A stretch of 64,000 nt of DNA. Origin: Massilia aquatica (GTDB taxonomy: Bacteria > Pseudomonadota > Gammaproteobacteria > Burkholderiales > Burkholderiaceae_D). A program made the position numbers and the translations under genes. The notes under the pieces are model-generated. The model was not told the origin of the DNA, made no database searches, and worked only from the letters and a program-made list of their open reading frames with translations. Below are positions 16,255 to 23,777 of this stretch, piece by piece; positions within the stretch are counted from its first letter, which is position 1, and every line of letters begins with the position of its first letter. Location: assembly GCF_011682045.1 (NCBI RefSeq), contig NZ_VVIW01000004.1, forward strand, positions 1 to 64,000, written 5' to 3'.

Positions 16255-17940
16255 TCAGGCTGGATCAATACCGGCGGCCCCATCGGCCGCTCCCGGCGCC
16301 AGTGCGGCGAGCTGTTCCATGAGCTGGGCGAAGCGCTGTTGCGCAGGCAGGATTTTGTCCACGTGCAGCAACACCTCGGTCGCCTCGGCCGCCAGTTCGG
16401 CGTCGAATCCGAGCTGCTGCATGTGCGAAATCAGGATCTGCGCCGAGTTGAACAGGATGCGCAGGTTGTTCGGCAAACTCAGGCGCGCGCTGCGCATCCA
16501 GGCCACCGCTTCGGGCAATTTGCCGGTTTTCCATAGCGACACGCCCTGATTCATCAGGTCGCTCGCTTCTTTCTTCGACGAGCGGATCAGCGCCAGCCCC
16601 TCGTCGCTCATGTGGGCGCGGTCGAAGATTTTTTGCACGTCGTCGAGCAGTTGCAGGTTGTCGTGATTGTTCTTGATTACGTAACACAGCAGTTCGACCG
16701 GCGAATCGCGGTGCCCGACGGAAAACAGCAAGGTTGCCAGTTCCAGGCAGGTGGGCGTATCCGGACGCTCGGGATTGGCGAGCAGCAGTTCGTCGAGCTC
16801 GTCGCCCGCCTTGCGCGCGCGCTGGAAGTCGCCGCTCTCGTGGTGAACCATGCCTTCGGTAATCTTGCAGCGCAGCTGGACTTGTTCACCGGTAAATTCG
16901 CGCTGGGCCAGCACCAGCAACTGCATCGCTTCCTTGGTTTCCAGCTTGAGTCCGCAGACCCGCGCCAGGCCCAGGTAGGCGTCGACCGTTTTCATGACCG
17001 AATATTCGCCGATCGAAATGCACTTGCGGAAAGCTTTTTCGGCCATCGCCACATTGCCCAGCTTGAGCGCCACCTGCCCCAGCGAGCGCTGGCGCATCAC
17101 CGAATTGGGAGACAGCTTGGCGGCCCGCTCGAGCACGGCGCAGGCTTCCTCCATCTGTCCCATGCTCTGGTAAGTGAGCGCCAACTGATCATACGCGTCA
17201 ATATAGTAGCGGTTCTCGGAAATGACTCCCTGGAACATCTGGCGCGCCTGCTCGTATTCGCCATTGGCCATGCGGATCCTGGCCAGGCCCGACTTGGCCC
17301 ACTGGTAATCGCGTTCCTGCAACACGCGTTCGTAGGTTTCACGCGCTTTTTCCGGCTCGCCGCTTTTGAGCATCAGGCGCGCCTTCATGCGCAGCAATTC
17401 CATTTCGTGCACCTTGTTGCTCACGATCTGGCTGTCGCACACCTTGGCGGCGCGCAGGTAATCCTTTTCGGCAAAAGCCTGGTCGATTTGCTTGAACACC
17501 TGTTTCTTTTGCCACACGCGGTTCAGGCGGGTCAGCAGCACGCCTTCGGTGATCGGCTTGATCAGGTAGGCATCGGGCTGGTGCTCGGCCGCGCCCATCA
17601 CCGATTCGATGCTTTTTTCGGCCGACACCATCAGCCAGACGCTGCTCGGCAACAGCAAATTGCGCACGCGCGCCTCTTCCAGCACCTGCTGCCCGTTCTT
17701 GCCCTCGCCCAGGTTGTAGTCGCACAGCACCACGTCGTAACGGATGCGCGCCAGCATGGCGATGGCTTCCCCGCCGCTCGATGCCTGATCGATATTCTTG
17801 GCGCCCAGGTTGCGCAAGCTTTCGCGCAGCAGTTGGCGGATACCGATGAAGTCATCGACCACCAGGTAATTCTTGCCGGCCCAGTCGACCAACTGGATGC
17901 TGGTGGCCAGGTTGGCGGTCGGTTTGGGATCGACGATCAT
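16255..17940 (-). CDS. Response regulator with C-terminal TPR repeats
   Basis: This 561-residue protein has a receiver domain at residues 20-140 with acidic Asp29/Asp30, phospho-acceptor Asp74 (VVLCDYNL), Ser106 and Lys128 (YLIKPI). The remainder is helical with TPR-like repeats (AKSGLARIRMANGEYEQARQMFQ, AYDQLALTYQSMGQMEEACAVLERAAKLSPNS, QVALKLGNVAMAEKAFRKC). No DNA-binding or enzymatic output domain is present, so the phosphorylated form probably signals by protein interaction, as in Pseudomonas TPR-containing regulators. Its start overlaps the kinase stop (ATGA, 17937-17940), marking the kinase as its partner. The tail is Ala/Pro-rich. Confidence 0.9.
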   Translation of the reverse strand: MIVDPKPTANLATSIQLVDWAGKNYLVVDDFIGIRQLLRESLRNLGAKNIDQASSGGEAIAMLARIRYDVVLCDYNLGEGKNGQQVLEEARVRNLLLPSSVWLMVSAEKSIESVMGAAEHQPDAYLIKPITEGVLLTRLNRVWQKKQVFKQIDQAFAEKDYLRAAKVCDSQIVSNKVHEMELLRMKARLMLKSGEPEKARETYERVLQERDYQWAKSGLARIRMANGEYEQARQMFQGVISENRYYIDAYDQLALTYQSMGQMEEACAVLERAAKLSPNSVMRQRSLGQVALKLGNVAMAEKAFRKCISIGEYSVMKTVDAYLGLARVCGLKLETKEAMQLLVLAQREFTGEQVQLRCKITEGMVHHESGDFQRARKAGDELDELLLANPERPDTPTCLELATLLFSVGHRDSPVELLCYVIKNNHDNLQLLDDVQKIFDRAHMSDEGLALIRSSKKEASDLMNQGVSLWKTGKLPEAVAWMRSARLSLPNNLRILFNSAQILISHMQQLGFDAELAAEATEVLLHVDKILPAQQRFAQLMEQLAALAPGAADGAAGIDPA

Positions 17941-18650
17941 GGCAGGCTCAGCACGAAGCAGGCGCCGCCGTACGCGCCGCCGTTTTCCAGGCGCAGGCGG
18001 CCGCTGCGCTGGCGGTGCTTGTGCATCTTGGCTACTTCGCTGGAGAAATACAGTCCCAGGCCGGTGCTGTTGGTCAAGAAGTTCACGCCGGCGCTGGCGC
18101 CGTGCATGGCCGACACACCGGCCTCGAGCATGGCGTTTGAGTAGCCACCGCCGTTGTCTTCGATGCGGATCTCCAAATCGCCATCGACCACGGCGATCGC
18201 CAGGCGGATGGTGTCTTTGGTGTAATGGATGGCGTTGTTGATGGCATGCCCGAGCACGCCGACGATCAGGTCTTCATCCACATGCCAGACCAGCTCGGGG
18301 TCGGCCTGCGTTTCGAGCTTGATGTGGCGCGAGTCGAGCAGCACGCGGCTGGCGCCCGCCACCTGCGCCACCAGGTCGCCCATCGCCAGCGGCTGCATGT
18401 CGAAGGGATACTCGGGTTTGCCGACCTGCTTGTACAAGGCCAGCAGCTGGATCAGGTTGTCGTTGAGGCGCTTGGTCTGGTACAGCATGTGCGCCATCTG
18501 CGGATAGGCGGCCTCGGTCGCGCTGGTGGGCGCGGCTTGCGCGAGCAGGGTTTCCAGCGTGCCGCTCAGCACGCTGACAGAGTTTTTCATATCGTGCGCG
18601 GTGGACGCAAGAAACAGAAACAGCTCGTTCGACTCGGGCGCATCGTCCAT
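17937..18650 (-). CDS. Sensor-less histidine kinase
   Basis: This 237-residue protein contains only the transmitter core. The H-box is FLASTAHDMKNSVSVLSGTL with phospho-acceptor His19; the N-box is GHAINNAIHYTK, G1 is DNGGGYSN and G2 is STGLGLYFSSEVAKMH. There is no membrane segment or sensor domain, so it is cytoplasmic and must receive input from another protein or respond to the cell state. The ATG at 18650 (GGAG upstream) is chosen because a TATAAT box lies at 18712-18707, which would put an alternative ATG at 18707 inside the promoter. It is coupled to the TPR response regulator by a 4-nt overlap. Confidence 0.85.
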   Translation of the reverse strand: MDDAPESNELFLFLASTAHDMKNSVSVLSGTLETLLAQAAPTSATEAAYPQMAHMLYQTKRLNDNLIQLLALYKQVGKPEYPFDMQPLAMGDLVAQVAGASRVLLDSRHIKLETQADPELVWHVDEDLIVGVLGHAINNAIHYTKDTIRLAIAVVDGDLEIRIEDNGGGYSNAMLEAGVSAMHGASAGVNFLTNSTGLGLYFSSEVAKMHKHRQRSGRLRLENGGAYGGACFVLSLP

Positions 18651-18706
18651 CGTGATCGGCTCCAGCCACGCTGGGCGCGGCGATGGGTTGAAGTTGCTAC
18701 AGGCCA

Positions 18707-18712
18707 ATTATA
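18707..18712 (-). promoter_or_regulatory. Perfect TATAAT -10 box of the kinase-regulator operon
   Basis: The hexamer reads TATAAT on the - strand, about 57 nt before the chosen ATG at 18650, directly beside the inverted-repeat element at 18725-18858. Confidence 0.5.
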
Positions 18713-18724
18713 ACCGGATGACAA

Positions 18725-18858
18725 GGGACCTCGAAAAACCGTAGCGAGCGGTGTAAGTTTTGTCGCGGACGCGCATGTCCGAGAAGCGCAGCCGTACGAA
18801 GGTACGGCGAGCATCACAGGGCGAAAATTACGCCGCGCAGTAGGTTTGTCGAGGTCCC
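18725..18858. repeat. 134-nt rod-like inverted-repeat element
   Basis: The ends are perfect 10-bp complements (GGGACCTCGA and TCGAGGTCCC), and pairing continues imperfectly inward through AAACC/GGTTT and CGGTGTAAGTTTT against AAAATTACGCCG. The centre is a perfect CCGTAC-GAAG-GTACGG hairpin. The short outer pair AACCGG (18712-18717) and CCGGTT (18863-18868) also matches. It fills the gap between the mnmC stop and the kinase promoter and has no ORF. It could be a MITE, a terminator or a structured RNA. Confidence 0.7.
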
Positions 18859-18870
18859 AAGGCCGGTTCG

Positions 18871-20511
18871 CTATCCTACCTCGCTACGTCGCCGTTCGCG
18901 CAACAGGAAGCGGGCCGGGTCGAGCGCCGCGACCAGGTCGGCTTCGAGCGGCAGCGGCTCGCCATTGAGTTGCGCGGCCAGCAGTTCGGCCGCCAGCGGC
19001 GCCCAGGTCAGCCCGCGCGAAGCGTAGCCCAGCAGCCCATACACGCCGTCGTGGCGCGGCACGTCGCGCAGGCGCTCGATGCGGCCGGCCGCGTCCGGGT
19101 CGGGCAAGGCGCCCACCAGCGGCATGCGATCCGGCGCCACGCAGCGAAACCCAACGCGCCCGAGCAGCGGCGCCTCGCTCCCCAGTGCGGGGGCGCCCAG
19201 CATGGTGCGGATCTTGGCGAGGTTCTCGTCCTGGCTCAACTGGCGCAGGGCCGGATCGGCATCGTCGTCGTAGCTGGCGCCCAGGCTGTGCAGGCCGCCG
19301 ACGGCGGGTGTCAGGTAGGCTTCGCGGCACAGCACGAAGGGCAGCACCGGTGCTGATCCCTCGGCCAGATGGGTAACCTGGCCGCGCACGGCGGCCAGCG
19401 GCAGGCCGGCGGCCAGCGGCACATCGACCGCGCCGGTGCCGTTGGCCAGCACCAGCACCGGCGCCCGTGCCAGCACTTCGCCGGCGGCGTCGATGGCGCA
19501 CCAGTCGGCACCGCGTTTGTCGAGTGTCACGGTGCCGGCGCCGAAGTGCCGCACCAGCGCCTCGCCGCAGGCGGTGAGCATGGCGCCGCAGGCGCTGGCC
19601 GGACGAATCCAGCCGCCCTGGCGAAACAGCCAGGCGCCGTCGGGTGCGGGGGCGCCAAGCAGTTCGGTCGCCGCCGGCGCTTCCAGCCATTCGGCAAAAT
19701 CGGGCGGATATGCGCGGCCTGCCGCGATCGCGCGCTGCACCTCGGCGTGGGCAGGGTCGCGCGCCAGTTGCAGCACGCCGCAGCGGGCGCGCTCGATGCT
19801 GTTCTCGCTGACGCGGTCCCAGTAAGCCTGCGCATACAGGAAGGCCGCGCGCGACAGGCGCGTCATGAGGTTGTCGTCTTTGGAGAGCAGCGGCATGCTG
19901 ATGCCGGCCAGGTTGCCGGACGCTTCGCGCGCGGGCTGGGCGTGGCGTTCGATCAGGGTCACCTTCCAGCCGCGCGCGCACAGGCGCTCGCAGGCGGCGG
20001 CGCCGGCCAGCCCCGCGCCGATCACAATGGCGTGACGCGCACGCGGCGCCCCTGCTTCGGCCTGCGGCCGGCGGCTGGCGTAGACGGCGCGCTGCGCGCC
20101 CGGTTCCCAGGCAAAGCCGGCGTGCGCCAGCGCTTCGATCTGCGTGTGCGTCAGGCCTTCGGCGTCGAGCAGCGCGCCCGGCGCGGCCAACTTGCCCAGC
20201 GCGTGCGCGAAGCGGGTGCCGGCGTCACGGGCGCCGTGCAGCCAGATCGCGTCGAGCCGCGCAGTCAGTTGTTCGAGCGCGGCATCGAGCGGCGCGGTGA
20301 GCAGGTCGAGCGTGACCGCGTCTTCAATCTGCGCAATGCGCCGGTAGCCGGGCAGCGCTTCGTTGGCCAGCGCAATGTAATGCAAGCGCGCGGGCCGCTG
20401 CGGGTCGTTACGCCAGGCGTGCAGTGTCTTCTGGAAGGCTGCGCCGTCGCCGTAGGCCGCATCGAAAATGACGAAGTGGGTGCGTTCGCTCCACATGCTT
20501 TGCCAGTTCAT
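18871..20511 (-). CDS. mnmC: MnmC-like tRNA-modification FAD oxidoreductase with degenerate methyltransferase domain
   Basis: MnmC normally joins a methyltransferase and an FAD oxidase that act on 5-carboxymethylaminomethyl-uridine-34 of tRNA. Here (546 aa, against about 668 in E. coli) the oxidase is complete: the Rossmann motif HAIVIGAGLAGAAACERL starts near residue 160, then ASGNLAGISMPLLSKDDN, and the C-terminal LLGYASRGLTWAPLAAELLAAQL. The N-terminal region of about 145 residues keeps only traces of the methyltransferase: VIFDAAYGDGAAF replaces the SAM loop ESGFGTGLNF, and IWLHGARDAG replaces LDGFAP. Methyl transfer is therefore unlikely. The start is the ATG at 20511, overlapping the tag stop by 4 nt; upstream in-frame sequence belongs to tag. 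Confidence 0.85.
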   Translation of the reverse strand: MNWQSMWSERTHFVIFDAAYGDGAAFQKTLHAWRNDPQRPARLHYIALANEALPGYRRIAQIEDAVTLDLLTAPLDAALEQLTARLDAIWLHGARDAGTRFAHALGKLAAPGALLDAEGLTHTQIEALAHAGFAWEPGAQRAVYASRRPQAEAGAPRARHAIVIGAGLAGAAACERLCARGWKVTLIERHAQPAREASGNLAGISMPLLSKDDNLMTRLSRAAFLYAQAYWDRVSENSIERARCGVLQLARDPAHAEVQRAIAAGRAYPPDFAEWLEAPAATELLGAPAPDGAWLFRQGGWIRPASACGAMLTACGEALVRHFGAGTVTLDKRGADWCAIDAAGEVLARAPVLVLANGTGAVDVPLAAGLPLAAVRGQVTHLAEGSAPVLPFVLCREAYLTPAVGGLHSLGASYDDDADPALRQLSQDENLAKIRTMLGAPALGSEAPLLGRVGFRCVAPDRMPLVGALPDPDAAGRIERLRDVPRHDGVYGLLGYASRGLTWAPLAAELLAAQLNGEPLPLEADLVAALDPARFLLRERRRSEVG

Positions 20512-21080
20512 GCGCGCCGCTCCGCTTGGCGGAAGCAGTTGGCGGCATGGTCGTCGATCATGCCGATGCCCTGCATGTAGGCGTACACGATGGTCGAACC
20601 GACAAACTTGAAGCCGCGCTTGAGCAGGTCTTTCGAGAGCCGGTCCGACAGCTCGGTCTTGGCCGGCGAGCGCTCGCCGGCGTTGTAGTGGTTGACGATC
20701 GGCTGGCCGTCGACAAACCCCCACAGGTAGGCGTCGAGCGAACTACCTTCGGCGCGCAGGCGCAGGTAGGCTTGCGCGTTGGTGATGGCGGCGCCCACTT
20801 TGAGCTTGTTGCGCACGATGCCGGGATTGGCCAGCAGTTCGGCCACCTTGGCCGCGTCGTAGCGGGCGATTTTTTCGGCATCCCAGTCATCGAAAGCGAG
20901 ACGATAACTATCACGCTTGTTCAAGATGGTTTCCCAGCTCAGGCCCGCCTGCGCGCCTTCGAGATTGAGCATTTCGAACAGCGTGTTCTCGTCGTGGCAC
21001 GGCACGCCCCACTCGTGGTCGTGGTAATCGAGGTAGCGTTGGTTGGCGGTGTTGGCCCAGGAGCAGCGTTCAATAGTCAT
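20508..21080 (-). CDS. tag: DNA-3-methyladenine glycosylase I
   Basis: This 190-residue protein has Tag-family features throughout: zinc ligands Cys6 (MTIERCSWA), the His of DYHDHEWG, and the C-terminal His and Cys of DDHAANC. The base-pocket and catalytic region is ENTLFEMLNLEGAQAGLSWETILNKR, followed by GFKFVGSTIVYAYMQGIGM. It excises 3-methyladenine from alkylated DNA. The ATG at 21080 gives the standard N terminus; the frame extends upstream only into the MocR gene. It is first in a coupled pair with mnmC. Confidence 0.95.
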   Translation of the reverse strand: MTIERCSWANTANQRYLDYHDHEWGVPCHDENTLFEMLNLEGAQAGLSWETILNKRDSYRLAFDDWDAEKIARYDAAKVAELLANPGIVRNKLKVGAAITNAQAYLRLRAEGSSLDAYLWGFVDGQPIVNHYNAGERSPAKTELSDRLSKDLLKRGFKFVGSTIVYAYMQGIGMIDDHAANCFRQAERRA

Positions 21081-21094
21081 GGCATCAGTATAGT

Positions 21095-22579
21095 TCAACG
21101 CGGCAGGCTTAGCACCTTCGCCAGCACATCGATTCCGTGCACGATCTGCGCCGGCGTGAGCGACGAAAACCCCAGCAGCAGGCCGGGGGCGAATGCGCAC
21201 GCCGGCGTGGCCATCCGGTTCGCATAATAGGCCAGCGCGCGCGTTTCGATGCCCTGCTCGAGCGCGCGCGCCACCACCGCCGCCTCATCGTGGCCGCGCA
21301 GGAAATGCACGGCCAGATCGAGGCCGGCGTCGGACGGGCCGGCCAATACCGTGCCGCCCAGGCGCGCGGCGATGGCGTCCAGCAGCGCCGCGCGCCGTTC
21401 GCCGTAGGCCTCGCGCGTGCGCCGGATATGGCGGCCAAAATGGCCGTCCGCCATGAAGTCGGCCAGCACCATCTGCGGCACGATGGCGGTGTGGCGGTCC
21501 ATCACCGCCTTGGCGCGCACCACCGGCTCCACCAGCGCCGGCGGCGCCACGATGTAGCCGAGGCGCAGGCCGGGAAACAGCACCTTCGACAGGGTGCCGA
21601 CATACAGCACGCAGCCGGCGCGGTCCAGGCTTTGCAGGGACGCCAGCGGCGGGCCAGTGTAGCGGTATTCGCTGTCGTAGTCGTCTTCGATGATCCAGGC
21701 GCGTTGGGCGGCGGCCCAGCGCAGCAGTTCCAGGCGGCGCTGCAAACTCATGGTCACGCCCAGCGGCAGCTGATGCGAGGGCGTGGCCAGCACCATGCGC
21801 GCGTCGGGATAATGCGCGATGCCATAGGCGATGTCCATGCCGTCGGCCGTCACCGGCACCGTGCAGACCTTGGCGCCGGCGGCGAACAGCGGCGCGCTGG
21901 CGCCCTGGTAGCCGGGCGACTCGACCCAGACCTCGTCGCCGGGCGCGAGCAACAGTTGCGATAGCAGGAACAGGCCCTGTTGCGAGCCGGAGGTGATGAC
22001 CACCTGTTCGGGCGTGCAGTTCACGCCGCGCGAGGCGCGCAGGTAGACGCACAGCAGCTCGCGCAGGGGCGCGTAGCCGGCCGGGTCGCTGTAGCCCATG
22101 TGGTAGTCCGGGTGGCGCCAGCGCCGCCCCTCCAGCCGGCTCCAGACGTCGAACGGGAACAGGTCGAGCGAGGGCATGCTGACCCGGAATGGGCGCAGTT
22201 TGCCTTGATGGAAGCCGACGCTTTCCATGGCGGCGGTATAGGCCTCGCCGCGCGCGGAGAGAGGACGCATCGGCGCCTGCGTGGCTGCGGCGGCCTGCGG
22301 GCCGGGCGCGGCGTGGGCCAGGTGCTCGCTGATGAAGGTGCCCTTGCCGACGGCGCCACTGAGGTAGCCTTCGGCGCTGAGCTGGTCGTAGGCGTTGAGA
22401 ACCGTCTGGCGCGAGACCGACAGCAGGCGCGCCAGTTCACGCGTGGGCGGCAGCTGCATGCCGGCGCCGAGCGTGCCGCGCAGGATGGCGTCCTTGATCT
22501 GCGCGTACAGCTGGCGGAACAGGGGGTCTTGCGTGCCGCGTGCGAGGGGCAAGGCGGAGAGGATGTCGGTAACGAGCAT
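21095..22579 (-). CDS. MocR/PdxR-type GntR-aminotransferase regulator
   Basis: This 494-residue fusion has an N-terminal GntR winged helix (about residues 15-80, QLYAQIKDAILRGTLGAGMQLPPTRELARLLSVSRQTVLNAYDQL). A type-I aminotransferase-like domain follows (about 110-480) with WIIEDDYDSEYRYTG and the PLP-lysine segment YVGTLSKVLFPGLRLGYIV. Such proteins sense PLP or amino-compound adducts. The ATG at 22579 is chosen because the HTH then starts near the N terminus. The gene is divergent from the OsmC/PaiB-like pair, whose 110-bp promoter region it probably controls. Confidence 0.9.
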   Translation of the reverse strand: MLVTDILSALPLARGTQDPLFRQLYAQIKDAILRGTLGAGMQLPPTRELARLLSVSRQTVLNAYDQLSAEGYLSGAVGKGTFISEHLAHAAPGPQAAAATQAPMRPLSARGEAYTAAMESVGFHQGKLRPFRVSMPSLDLFPFDVWSRLEGRRWRHPDYHMGYSDPAGYAPLRELLCVYLRASRGVNCTPEQVVITSGSQQGLFLLSQLLLAPGDEVWVESPGYQGASAPLFAAGAKVCTVPVTADGMDIAYGIAHYPDARMVLATPSHQLPLGVTMSLQRRLELLRWAAAQRAWIIEDDYDSEYRYTGPPLASLQSLDRAGCVLYVGTLSKVLFPGLRLGYIVAPPALVEPVVRAKAVMDRHTAIVPQMVLADFMADGHFGRHIRRTREAYGERRAALLDAIAARLGGTVLAGPSDAGLDLAVHFLRGHDEAAVVARALEQGIETRALAYYANRMATPACAFAPGLLLGFSSLTPAQIVHGIDVLAKVLSLPR

Positions 22580-22689
22580 GGCGATCTTCAGATTGGTCTT
22601 TACATAATCGCGTGAATTGGATATTTGAGCAAGCCAAAGCGGCGCATAAGATGGGCATCTGACCACATCATCATCGGGAGCCGAGCGAC

Positions 22690-23154
22690 ATGCAGCAATT
22701 CGAAGCACAACTGGCCTGGCAGCGCGGCGCGCAGCCATTCCTGGACCAGCGCTACAGCCGCGCCCACGCGTGGACCTTCGACGGCGGCCTGCGCGTGCCC
22801 GCCTCGTCGTCACCGCTGTCGGTCGCGCTGCCGATGTCCGACCCCGCCGCCGTCGATCCGGAAGAAGCGCTGGTGGCCGCCGTATCGAGCTGCCACATGC
22901 TGTTCTTCCTCTCGCTGGCGGCCCGCGCCGGCCACGTGGTGGACGACTACCGTGACCACGCCATCGGCACCATGAGCAAAAACGCCGATGGCAAGATGGC
23001 GATGACGCGCATCGTGCTGCGTCCGGCGATCAGTTTCGCCGATGGCACCGGTCCCGATTGCGCCCAGCTGGACGCCCTGCACCACGCCGCGCACGCGCAG
23101 TGCTACATCGCCAATTCGATCAAGGCCGACGTGGTCGTGGAAGGGAGCGCATAA
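22690..23154 (+). CDS. OsmC-family peroxide-reducing protein
   Basis: This 154-residue protein carries the two redox cysteines of the OsmC/Ohr family: Cys68 in AAVSSCHMLFFLSL and Cys138 in AAHAQCYIANSIKADV. It begins MQQFEAQLAWQRG and contains DPEEALVAAVSSCH, close to the family core. These proteins reduce organic hydroperoxides through a thiol pair. It is followed after 1 nt by the PaiB-like gene, forming a likely two-gene operon under the divergent MocR regulator. Confidence 0.9.
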   Translation: MQQFEAQLAWQRGAQPFLDQRYSRAHAWTFDGGLRVPASSSPLSVALPMSDPAAVDPEEALVAAVSSCHMLFFLSLAARAGHVVDDYRDHAIGTMSKNADGKMAMTRIVLRPAISFADGTGPDCAQLDALHHAAHAQCYIANSIKADVVVEGSA

Positions 23155-23155
23155 G

Positions 23156-23770
23156 ATGTACGGACCTGCTTACTTCGACGAGATCCGCCCCGCCCTGCTG
23201 CATGGCCTGATCGACGAGCACCCGCTGGGCGCCGTCGTCACGCACGGCGACAATGGCCTGGACGCCAACCACATTCCGTTCATCATCGACGCCGCGCACG
23301 CCGATGCACCCTTCGGCATCCTGCGCGCCCACGTGGCGCGCGCCAACCCGCTCTGGCGCCATGAAGGCGAGACCCTGGTGGTGTTCCAGGGGCCGTCGGC
23401 CTACATCACGCCGGCGCTGTACGAAGACAAGAAGATCAACGGCAAAGTGGTCCCGACCTACAACTACGCCGTGGTGCACGCGCACGGCACCTTGCGCGCC
23501 ATTGAAGACCCGGCGTGGTTACTGGCGCTGCTGGCGCGCCTGACCGCACGCCACGAAGCGGCGCAGGCAATGCCATGGACCATGGACGACGCCCCGCCCG
23601 ACTTCATCGAGCGGCTGGTGAAGATGATCGTGGGGATCGAGATTCCGGTCACGCGCATGCACGGCAAATGGAAGGTGAGCCAGAACCGCTCCCAGAACGA
23701 CCAGAGGACGGTCATGGCGGCCATGGATGCGCCGATGGCGCACACCATGCGGCACCGCGCCGAAGCCTGA
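23156..23770 (+). CDS. PaiB-like FMN-binding protein
   Basis: This 204-residue protein matches the PaiB/FMN-binding split-barrel family: MYGPAYFDEIRPALLHGLIDEHPLGAVVTHG, HIPFIIDA, HVARANPLWRH, TLVVFQGPSAYITPALYEDK, VPTYNYAVVHAHG and a C-terminal HGKWKVSQNRSQNDQRTVM. Members were described in Bacillus as negative regulators but are usually FMN binders of unclear chemistry. It starts 1 nt after the OsmC stop (TAAGATG), so the two are coupled. It converges with the diguanylate cyclase gene only 7 nt away. Confidence 0.9.
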   Translation: MYGPAYFDEIRPALLHGLIDEHPLGAVVTHGDNGLDANHIPFIIDAAHADAPFGILRAHVARANPLWRHEGETLVVFQGPSAYITPALYEDKKINGKVVPTYNYAVVHAHGTLRAIEDPAWLLALLARLTARHEAAQAMPWTMDDAPPDFIERLVKMIVGIEIPVTRMHGKWKVSQNRSQNDQRTVMAAMDAPMAHTMRHRAEA

Positions 23771-23777
23771 CAGCCTG

